From assembly GCA_012799055.1 (NCBI GenBank), contig JAAZMA010000358.1, positions 1 through 34,366 of the forward strand: 34,366 nt of DNA. The letters are read 5' to 3'. Within the stretch, counting starts at the first letter, position 1, and every line of letters begins with the position of its first letter. The DNA comes from Tissierellia bacterium (GTDB lineage Bacteria; Bacillota; Clostridia; Tissierellales; Tepidimicrobiaceae). Shown one piece after another: positions 26,677-34,366 of this stretch. Both the position numbers and the translations under genes were made by a program. The notes beneath the pieces were generated by a model. That model was not told the origin of the DNA. It searched no databases and was given only the letters and a program-made list of their open reading frames with translations.

Positions 26677-27249
26677 CTATAGGGTATAATTCATCTTTTT
26701 TATATATTTAAACCCTTCATCATCTATACTAATAATATTTGCACTACCATTTTCTATATAAAATTTAAAGAAATAATCTAGATTGTCAAATGCCCAGGAT
26801 AATGCAATTTTAATAACTCCTGCATGGCAAACTAATAGTGAGTCTTCTCCTTTTTTTACTAATTCTTCTAAGAACGATGTAACTCTATCATAGGCCAATT
26901 TTATACTTTCTCCCTTTGGAGTTATATAATTAATATAGTCTTTATCCCATATTTCCACTTCCTCTGGATACATTTCTTTAAGTTCTTTATAGGTTTTCCC
27001 TTCAAAATCTCCAAAGTCCACTTCCTGGATTCTCTTTTCCACTTCTCCTTCTACACCGAGAATTTTAGCACTATCTCTAGTCCTATCTAATGGGGATATA
27101 TATACTTTGTCAAAGGATAAGCTTTCCACAAAGGGTCTAATTCTTTTAATTTGCTCCTTTCCCTCCTGGGTTAATTGAGCTGATTTTGTACTAAAGGTTT
27201 TTAGTACATTTTCATCAGTTTCTCCATGGCGAATTAAAATAATATCCAT
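26677..27249 (-). CDS. Histidine phosphatase superfamily (phosphoglycerate mutase-like) protein
   Basis: IILIRHGETDEN, DRTRDSAKIL, VCHAGVIKI. Confidence 0.9.
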   Translation of the reverse strand: MDIILIRHGETDENVLKTFSTKSAQLTQEGKEQIKRIRPFVESLSFDKVYISPLDRTRDSAKILGVEGEVEKRIQEVDFGDFEGKTYKELKEMYPEEVEIWDKDYINYITPKGESIKLAYDRVTSFLEELVKKGEDSLLVCHAGVIKIALSWAFDNLDYFFKFYIENGSANIISIDDEGFKYIKKMNYTL

Positions 27250-27290
27250 TGCATTCCTCCTAAAAATATTATTAATAGATTATTTTACCT

Positions 27291-27315
27291 ATATCTATGG
27301 TTGTCCCATAGATAT
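27291..27315. other. Inverted repeat upstream of the histidine phosphatase gene
   Basis: ATATCTATGG-TTGTC-CCATAGATAT, perfect 10-bp arms. Confidence 0.55.
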
Positions 27316-27400
27316 ATTCAATGAAACCATTTATTTTTTAATATATGCCTATTGTATCAGAAAATAGTGTAGAAATAAATGCCAGGTACACTAAGATAAA

Positions 27401-27422
27401 GGACAATAGTTTCCTATTGTCC
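27401..27422 (-). terminator. Hairpin downstream of the NSS transporter
   Basis: GGACAATAG-GAAA-CTATTGTCC on the minus strand, then TTTATC. Confidence 0.6.
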
Positions 27423-27429
27423 CTATATC

Positions 27430-28800
27430 CTAAGATAATTTAATTACTTCTATACCAGTTAAAAATACTATTAATATAGCTATTGGTGCTATAAATTTTA
27501 AAATAAAAGATATTAGTTTTACATATTTAATCTGAAGTCTGCCATCATTTGTAAGTTGGTTTTCTACTATTCTTTTATCTAAACTCCAACCTACAAAGAC
27601 TGAAGATATTAATGCAGACATGGTTAAAAAGTAATTAGCTGTTAAGTAATCTAAAAAATCAAATAGATTTTTCCCAAGGATTTTTTTATGGGATAGGGGT
27701 CCATTAGATAGGGAGGCTATTATTCCTACTATGGTAATAAGTGTTGCAGTTATTAGTGTAGCCTTAGTCCTTTCCATATTAAATTTTTCAATTACATGTG
27801 CTGTAACTGCCTCTAGTAAAGATATGGTAGAGGTAATAGCTGCCAATGCCAATAATGCAAAAAACATTACAGAGAATAAATAACCACCTGGCATTTGTAA
27901 AAACACATTAGGCAATGTAACAAACACTAAGCCTGCCCCCTCTTCTGGAGATATGCCAAAGGAAAATACAGCAGGAAATATGGCAATGCCTGCCATTAAT
28001 GCAACTATTGTATCAGATATCCCCACTTTAACAGCAGTACTTCCTAAACTCTCATCTTCTTTTATATATGAACCGTAGGTTACCATTATTGCCATACCAA
28101 GACTTAGGGAGAAAAAAGAGTGCCCTAAAGCGTCTAATACCCCTTGTGCCTTTAACTTGGAAAAATCCGGTTTAAATAAAAATTCTAATCCAGCAGTTCC
28201 TCCTGGCAATGTTATGGCCCTAATATCTAAAATAACAACTAATACAAATAATAGTGGTATTAGTATTTTTGAGTATTTTTCTATACCTTTTTCTACTCCA
28301 CTGGCTACTACATAGACAGTAATAGACATAACTATTAATTGCCAAAATATAGGTCGAATAGGATCTGAGGTAAATGCTGCAAAACCCTCTCCTATTTCTG
28401 CTACTGATTGACCTTGAAATTTATTTAAAATAGCAGAAAATAAATACTCTAAAGTCCAACCTGCTACTATACTATAAAAGGATAAAATAAAAAATGCCGC
28501 CAAAACTCCCAATATACCTGCAATATGCCATTTACCTTTAGGTGCTAAAGCTTTATAAGAACCAATGGCATCTTTTTTAGCTTCTCTACCTATAATAAAC
28601 TCTGCCAACATTATTGGAATACCTATGATTGCTACAAAGAATAAATAAATAATTAAGAAGGCACCTCCACCATTAACGCCTGTAATATAGGGGAATCTCC
28701 ATATATTACCTAGTCCAACTGCTGAACCTATTGCTGCAGCTATTAATCCAAAGCTAGTTTGAAATTTTTCTCTTTTTACTGTTTCATTTGCTCTGTCCAT
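27430..28800 (-). CDS. Sodium-dependent transporter, NSS/SNF family
   Basis: IGSAVGLGNIWRFPYITGVNGGGAFLIIYL; multi-TM. Confidence 0.95.
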   Translation of the reverse strand: MDRANETVKREKFQTSFGLIAAAIGSAVGLGNIWRFPYITGVNGGGAFLIIYLFFVAIIGIPIMLAEFIIGREAKKDAIGSYKALAPKGKWHIAGILGVLAAFFILSFYSIVAGWTLEYLFSAILNKFQGQSVAEIGEGFAAFTSDPIRPIFWQLIVMSITVYVVASGVEKGIEKYSKILIPLLFVLVVILDIRAITLPGGTAGLEFLFKPDFSKLKAQGVLDALGHSFFSLSLGMAIMVTYGSYIKEDESLGSTAVKVGISDTIVALMAGIAIFPAVFSFGISPEEGAGLVFVTLPNVFLQMPGGYLFSVMFFALLALAAITSTISLLEAVTAHVIEKFNMERTKATLITATLITIVGIIASLSNGPLSHKKILGKNLFDFLDYLTANYFLTMSALISSVFVGWSLDKRIVENQLTNDGRLQIKYVKLISFILKFIAPIAILIVFLTGIEVIKLS

Positions 28801-28945
28801 TTCTGTCCTCCTTTTTTTGTTTTTATTATTACCATATATCCTTTTAAATTAAATGTCAAGAGTTTTCTGAATGATTTTAAGATTTTCATTATTGGGAAAT
28901 CGTTTTCTTTAGTTAATCTTTAAAAAAATTAAAAATATAATTGAA

Positions 28946-28976
28946 AAATAAAAAAACACCTAGTATTAACTAGGTG
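28946..28976 (-). terminator. Terminator after tRNA-Ser
   Basis: Minus strand CACCTAGT-TAAT-ACTAGGTG then TTTTTTTATTTT. Confidence 0.85.
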
Positions 28977-28982
28977 AATTAT

Positions 28983-29074
28983 TGGCGGAGAGAGAGGGAT
29001 TCGAACCCTCGGTACAGCCTAAACTGTACAATGGTTTTCGAGACCACCACCTTCAACCACTCGGACATCTCTCC
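28983..29074 (-). tRNA. tRNA-Ser(CGA), CCA encoded
   Basis: GGAGAGA...TCTCTCC acceptor, long variable arm, anticodon loop CTCGAAA, T arm GAGGGTTCGAATCCCTC, G discriminator, CCA. Confidence 0.95.
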
Positions 29075-29122
29075 AGTTTGGAAGTGGGAAGTTAGAGTTT
29101 GAGTGTTGGAAGGAGATTGAAA

Positions 29123-29584
29123 CTACTTTTTGTCTCTAATTTCTTTAAAGAAATTAGAGATTAGATTGCTACATTCTTCCTCCAGTATTCCAAATTCCAC
29201 TATTGGTCTATGGTTAAAATTAGGATTGTCTAATAGATTTATTACAGAACCACAACAACCCATTTTTAAGTCTTTTGCACCTATTACTACTCTATCTATT
29301 CTAGAATTAATAATGGCACCTGCACACATGGGACAAGGTTCTAAGGTTACATATAAAGTACAATCTATGAGACGCCAATTTTTCAAATTTTTACTAGCTT
29401 CTTTTATGGCAAATATTTCTGCATGGCCTAAGGGATTTTTTAGACTTTCTTTTTTATTATAGCCTTTTCCAATTATTTCCCCTTTATGAACAATAACAGC
29501 ACCTATAGGAACTTCATAGGTGCTTAAAGCTTTATAGGCCTCTTCTAAAGCTTTTTTCATAAATTTTTCATCTATAAGATCCAT
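29123..29584 (-). CDS. tadA: tRNA-specific adenosine deaminase
   Basis: HAEIFAIKEA...LYVTLEPCPMCAGAIINSRIDRVVIGAKD...GCCGS. Confidence 0.95.
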   Translation of the reverse strand: MDLIDEKFMKKALEEAYKALSTYEVPIGAVIVHKGEIIGKGYNKKESLKNPLGHAEIFAIKEASKNLKNWRLIDCTLYVTLEPCPMCAGAIINSRIDRVVIGAKDLKMGCCGSVINLLDNPNFNHRPIVEFGILEEECSNLISNFFKEIRDKK

Positions 29585-29595
29585 AAGATCACCTT

Positions 29596-29672
29596 TGGTG
29601 CACCCGAGAGGAGTCGAACCCCCGACACACGCCTTAGGAGGGCGCTGCTCTATCCTACTGAGCTACGGATGC
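29596..29672 (-). tRNA. tRNA-Arg(CCT), CCA encoded
   Basis: GCATCCG/CGGGTGC acceptor, anticodon loop CTCCTAA, GGTTCGACTCC T loop, ACCA. Confidence 0.95.
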
Positions 29673-29778
29673 AAAATATATTTCCATTAATACATTTTAC
29701 ATTATTATTTATATTTTGTCAATGAAAAGATTTGGAATTAATTAACAAACATTTTGCTTCCAAACCTTTCCCTTTATT

Positions 29779-30948
29779 TTATTTACCGTTAAAAAATTCT
29801 TTTATAATCCTAATAATATAAATAAATATATTTTCCTTTTTTACATCATCCATAACTATTAAATCTATTTCTTCTAATATTTCTCTATTTTTTATTACCA
29901 TGGCATTGCCTACTTTTTCTCCTGATTTTAATGGAAGTTTTAATCCCTCATCTATTAAAACTTTTATATCTATATTGTCATTGTTTTTAATTATGGCACT
30001 AAAACTTTCCATTGGATAAACTTCTATTTCCTTCTCCTTACTTTTAGGTAAATAAATAATATCCACTGGTCTATTTGTATCTAGTAGTAATTTTTTAGAA
30101 TAATTGTCTAGGGCATATTGTAATAATTTTTCTCCTATTTCACCTCTTTTTTCTTCAGATTCCGTTCCCATTATTATGGAAATTAGTCTAAAATCTTTTT
30201 CGTTGGGAGTAGTTTTATTTTTTTTAGCTGTGGATACTAGACAATAACCAGCTTTATCCGTATAACCAGTTTTAAGCCCATCTACTCCATTTATTTTTCC
30301 CAATAGGGGATTGGTATTTTCTTTAATATACTCCCTACTAGATATTTCTATACTAGGAATAGTAGTTATGGATAAAATATCTGGATAATTTTCTATAATA
30401 TATCTAGATAAATAAAAAATATCCAAAGGACTCATTATATTTTGCAAGTCCTTTTCAGGTAGGCCTGTGGAATTGAAAAAAATTGCAGAAGATAAATCTA
30501 ATTCCTTTGCCTTTTCATTCATTCTAGCTACAAAAGCATCTTCACTTCCTGCTACAAATTTTCCTAAGGCATAGGTGGCATCATTGGCAGATACTACCAT
30601 AGAAGCCTTTAATAATTCCTCTACTGTAAATACCTCCCCTTTTTTTAATTTTAAACTGGAACCTTTAACTTTTATTATGTCTTCATCTATATATACTTTA
30701 TCTTCTAAAGAAATACTCCCTTTTTCAATTGCCTCCATTACAATTAAATAGGACATTAATTTTGTAATACTTGCTATTTCCACTGGTTTATATATATTAT
30801 ATTCTTCTAGTATTTCTCCTGTTTCGTAATCTCCAATTAAATAAGCTGAAACCTCTTCTTCTATTCCTATTGTGGCAAAAGAAATATTATTAAAAATAAA
30901 AATAAATGCCAAGGATAAAATAAACACTTTAAAAAATTTGTTTCTCAT
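29779..30948 (-). CDS. D-alanyl-D-alanine carboxypeptidase (DacA/DacF-like, S11)
   Basis: SITK, SAND, KTG motifs; signal peptide. Confidence 0.93.
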   Translation of the reverse strand: MRNKFFKVFILSLAFIFIFNNISFATIGIEEEVSAYLIGDYETGEILEEYNIYKPVEIASITKLMSYLIVMEAIEKGSISLEDKVYIDEDIIKVKGSSLKLKKGEVFTVEELLKASMVVSANDATYALGKFVAGSEDAFVARMNEKAKELDLSSAIFFNSTGLPEKDLQNIMSPLDIFYLSRYIIENYPDILSITTIPSIEISSREYIKENTNPLLGKINGVDGLKTGYTDKAGYCLVSTAKKNKTTPNEKDFRLISIIMGTESEEKRGEIGEKLLQYALDNYSKKLLLDTNRPVDIIYLPKSKEKEIEVYPMESFSAIIKNNDNIDIKVLIDEGLKLPLKSGEKVGNAMVIKNREILEEIDLIVMDDVKKENIFIYIIRIIKEFFNGK

Positions 30949-31107
30949 AAATTTCCCCCATTTGTGTTTTAATCTAATATTGTTAATACAAAATACATTA
31001 TATAATTATATTTCTATTATTTAAAGGGGATTTTTATGCAATTTATTGTATTCTTCAAATTAAAGTCGAGGAAAAAATAGATGTTTACTGAATAATTAAT
31101 GCAAATA

Positions 31108-32592
31108 CTATTTACCGTATAGCCACTTATCTACCCTTTCCTTAAAGGATGTGGCTGTAGTATTTTCACATATTTTTATAAAATCCTCTGTTTTAGCAAT
31201 ATGAAATTTATATTTATTGTAATATTTATTTAATATATTATATAATATTTCCCTTCCAAAATCCTTTTCTATTTCTCCTATAAACATAGCTCCCTTAGTA
31301 TATACTAAAAGCCCATAATCATCCCAACCACCAAATTCACCTAGAGGCTTAACTACTTTTCTGTCTTTATCTATAATATCCTTTCCATATTCATAGCTAG
31401 TTTCTAAAGAATAATCATAATAGTTTCTTCCTACTTCTTCACCATATTTTTCACCCATATATATTACCTCTGAATAAGTAGCTAAGGCTTCATCTAGCCA
31501 GGCTTCGTCTATTTGATCATTTCCCACTACTCCATACCACCATTGATGGGCTGTTTCATGTACTATTACAATTTCTAATGAGTCTTTATAGTTCTCTTGA
31601 AAAAAATCTTTACCTATAAAAACTAAGCCAGGATATTCCATACCTGTGGGAAATTCTGTCATGACTATGGAATATTGTCCATAGGGGTATTCTCCAAATA
31701 TCCCATTAAAAATTTCTATGGAATCCTTGCCTACTTTAAGGGCAAAATTCTCCATTTGTAAATTATCTTCTAAGGAGTATAGTTTTATTGTAGTATCTTC
31801 AGCTTCTATTTCCTTAATTTTAAAATTTGGGCTAGCTACCCAGGCAAAATCTCTAATTAATTTCCCTTCAATGGTATATGTCTTTTTATCTCCCTTAGTT
31901 TTTTCTGATAATATATTGCCACTGGAAGCTACAATTATATCCTTAGGAGTAGTAATTTCCACTTGATAATTAGCTATATCACTATAAAATGGGTCCCCTA
32001 AACTATAATAAGGATCTAAATTCCATCCTTTTTCATCATATACTGCTAATATGGGATACCAATTGCCAAAATTAAATATATCCTCTCCAAAGCCAAATCT
32101 ATCTATATTTTGAGGAAGTTTCACACTGTATTCCATATATATTTCTACTTTCTCCCCTGGTTTTATAGGACTATTTATAGGAATTTTTAAAATAGTATCT
32201 GTAACTCCACCTATTTTAAAATCCACATCTGCTTTGTTTATTTTCAATGTTTTAATTTCCATATTTCCTGTTATATAACTTTTTTTAAGCTCTTGACTTT
32301 CAAATAATATGGGGGCAGTTTTTATAGAATTATAGGCTCTTGGATATAGGTGAAAGTAAATTTCTTTTAAATCTTCACCTGTATTGTTTATATATATAGT
32401 TTTTTGATTGGCTGAATAAAATTTATTATTTGGATTGAAAGCCACTTGAATTTCATAATTATTTATTTCATTTAAATCTATACTGTTGTAATCATCTGTA
32501 ATTAAAGTAGGCTTGGCTTTTTTGCCACAACCTATGGAATTAAGTAATAATAAAAGTATTAATATAATGGATAATAGTTTTTTATTTTTCAT
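31108..32592 (-). CDS. M1-family metallopeptidase lipoprotein
   Basis: HETAHQWWYG zinc motif with downstream E (DEALATYSE); SIGC lipobox. Confidence 0.92.
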   Translation of the reverse strand: MKNKKLLSIILILLLLLNSIGCGKKAKPTLITDDYNSIDLNEINNYEIQVAFNPNNKFYSANQKTIYINNTGEDLKEIYFHLYPRAYNSIKTAPILFESQELKKSYITGNMEIKTLKINKADVDFKIGGVTDTILKIPINSPIKPGEKVEIYMEYSVKLPQNIDRFGFGEDIFNFGNWYPILAVYDEKGWNLDPYYSLGDPFYSDIANYQVEITTPKDIIVASSGNILSEKTKGDKKTYTIEGKLIRDFAWVASPNFKIKEIEAEDTTIKLYSLEDNLQMENFALKVGKDSIEIFNGIFGEYPYGQYSIVMTEFPTGMEYPGLVFIGKDFFQENYKDSLEIVIVHETAHQWWYGVVGNDQIDEAWLDEALATYSEVIYMGEKYGEEVGRNYYDYSLETSYEYGKDIIDKDRKVVKPLGEFGGWDDYGLLVYTKGAMFIGEIEKDFGREILYNILNKYYNKYKFHIAKTEDFIKICENTTATSFKERVDKWLYGK

Positions 32593-32697
32593 AATAACCT
32601 CCAGGCTTTTTATATATTATAATTCTATAAAAAAATTATTATTCCTGCTTTGGGTATTTTTAAAATGTAATGTTATTGTTTTATATTTCTATATTAT

Positions 32698-32722
32698 AAA
32701 AAAGACCACATTTTCAGTGGTC
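32698..32722 (-). terminator. Terminator downstream of the 77-aa ORF
   Basis: Minus strand GACCAC-TGAAAAT-GTGGTC then TTTTTTATAAT. Confidence 0.7.
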
Positions 32723-32735
32723 TCGATAATCCCTT

Positions 32736-32969
32736 TTATTTAACTAACTTTACTAAAGTGAGCACTGCTGGGATAGTTAATATAGTTCCTATTATTTTTG
32801 CTATAGAGAAGTTGGATTCTATAATCTTAAGATAGGTATTTCCATCTATAGTTGTATCCAATAATTGTTTTGTTGTTATATTTAATCCTATTGTAGTAGA
32901 ACTTATTATTAAAGTTATACCAAGCATAAATAGCAATATAATTATAGTAAATATTATTCTATTTTTCAT
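32736..32969 (-). CDS. Small two-TM membrane protein, unknown function
   Basis: 77 aa ORF with two hydrophobic segments; downstream terminator. Confidence 0.55.
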   Translation of the reverse strand: MKNRIIFTIIILLFMLGITLIISSTTIGLNITTKQLLDTTIDGNTYLKIIESNFSIAKIIGTILTIPAVLTLVKLVK

Positions 32970-32999
32970 AATAACCCTCTCATCTTTCTATTATTTAAA

Positions 33000-33182
33000 C
33001 TAATCAGTAAATACAGCATAACTATTTAATACATTTAGCCAGCCCCAACCTACTTTTCTTATTACATAATTACCTAAGTCATTGAGGACTATATTATTGT
33101 TATTTTCTTTTGCTAAAACACTTGTTGTAGAAAACAAAAATATAAAAATTAATAAAACTATTACTAATCTATTTTAAAACAT
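33000..33182 (-). pseudogene. Short secreted-peptide ORF interrupted by TAA at codon 3
   Basis: MF*NRLVIVLLIFIFLFSTTSVLAKENNNNIVLNDLGNYVIRKVGWGWLNVLNSYAVFTD*; SD GAGGTAG upstream of ATG; intact signal-peptide-like sequence after the stop. Confidence 0.6.
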
Positions 33183-33319
33183 AAAACTACCTCATCGTAT
33201 AATAACGTAGTGACAAAATCCTATTATAAATCTCTTGCAAACTTCCATCTTTAAACATCTATTCCAATTAAAATATCCCTCTAAAATTAGAATAAATATT
33301 TTATATTTTTATATCTTCC

Positions 33320-33463
33320 TTAGATGCTATTAAGACCAATAAATAACCTGATAAATTTGTCTATAAGCCTTAGTTGTAAGCTTACAGTTGACAATATGCC
33401 TATCTTTAATAAAGTTAAAAAAGTATGACTAAAAGTGCTATTCTTTGATTTTTATTTTTTCAT
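33320..33463 (-). pseudogene. Possible decayed short ORF with TAA at codon 4
   Basis: MKK*KSKNSTFSHTFLTLLKIGILSTVSLQLRLIDKFIRLFIGLNSI*. Confidence 0.3.
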
Positions 33464-33489
33464 AAAACCTTTAACATTACCACAATTTT

Positions 33490-33852
33490 TTAACTATCTA
33501 CATAATCAATAAAAATTGCTTGAAATTCATCTGTTGAATCACCTGTTCTATAAGTTATAAACAGCTGTATACTTTGGCTGCTAACTTCTGGATCGTAAAA
33601 TATTCCCCCTGGGTCTTCAACTATATAATTTTTAATTTCATTAAAATTACTATATGTTTTTACATAAATCTTACCATCATAATCCTCATTAAATTTATGA
33701 ATTTTTTCTAATCTTTTATTGGAATATTTTGTCTGAAAATATTGGATAAGTAATTTCATCTGGATTGTATTTTTCGTCTGCAAAAGTCATATTTGTTCCT
33801 ACTAATAGAATAAGTGATAAACAAATTAATAAAGTAAAAATTGTTTTTTCAA
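33490..33852 (-). pseudogene. Secreted small protein gene with two compensating frameshifts
   Basis: TTG start at 33852 with GAAGGGAG SD; the -1 frame gives signal peptide (M)KKTIFTLLICLSLILLVGTNMTFADEKYNPDEITYPIFSDK; the rest is in the original frame (YSNKRLEKIHKFNEDYDGKIYVKTY...). The N-terminus of the track's 97-aa ORF is probably artefactual. Confidence 0.65.
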
Positions 33853-34162
33853 AATATCACTCCCTTCTCTTAGTTCATTTTCTAAAATATGAATTGTGAA
33901 TGGGTTTGACTTATGCTTTCATTATTAATATACCATATTTAGCCTAAGATTTGTCTAATATGGTACAAATGGTGGAAAAAACGGTACCAATAGTAATATA
34001 TGTAAGACACAATAAACTTATAGTTTCAAATAGTTGTAATGAAAACTATAAGTTTATGGAAAAGAGAGAAAAACATTACATAAATAATTTCCAATACAAC
34101 TAATTATTTCAGGGTTGAAGGGTTCAAATTTATTATGCCCCCACAACCCCTTTTAAAATTAT

Positions 34163-34366
<204 letters not shown>

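Noticed and set aside
29130-29462. 110-aa plus-strand ORF
   Set aside because: Antisense to tadA.

Overview
This is a 34.4 kb low-GC window that looks like Clostridia/Tissierellia-type Firmicutes chromosome. The assignment rests on family recognition only; no searches were run. Left to right it holds: (i) a flagellar block on the minus strand: partial flagellin, a 73-aa ORF and a 794-aa FliK-like repeat protein; (ii) YaaR, a phasin-like protein and an AarF/UbiB kinase on the plus strand; (iii) an XRE regulator; (iv) an anaerobic glycerol catabolic operon on the minus strand: EutH-type permease, GlpK, GlpA-like, FAD oxidoreductase, DUF1667, with a GlpR/DeoR-type regulator upstream; (v) a DnaJ-like co-chaperone; (vi) csoR, copZ-like and copA; (vii) feoA-feoB-feoC-like; (viii) pncB; (ix) iorBA; (x) an SDR dehydrogenase; (xi) hsp20; (xii) DUF1622, histidine phosphatase and an NSS-family transporter; (xiii) tRNA-Ser(CGA), tadA and tRNA-Arg(CCT); (xiv) a D,D-carboxypeptidase and an M1-type peptidase lipoprotein; (xv) a region of apparently decayed small secreted-protein genes; (xvi) the 3' end of serS. 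No CRISPR array or intact mobile element was seen. The most interesting points are: two unannotated Spo0E-like genes with TTG starts and near-identical promoter layout; a 12-bp hairpin between a perfect Shine-Dalgarno and the ATG of the UbiB-like kinase; an SDR gene whose only plausible start is ACG; CtsR-type operators upstream of both hsp20 and the dnaJ-like gene; an EutH permease inside a glycerol operon; and a cluster of disrupted short secreted-protein ORFs near the right end.
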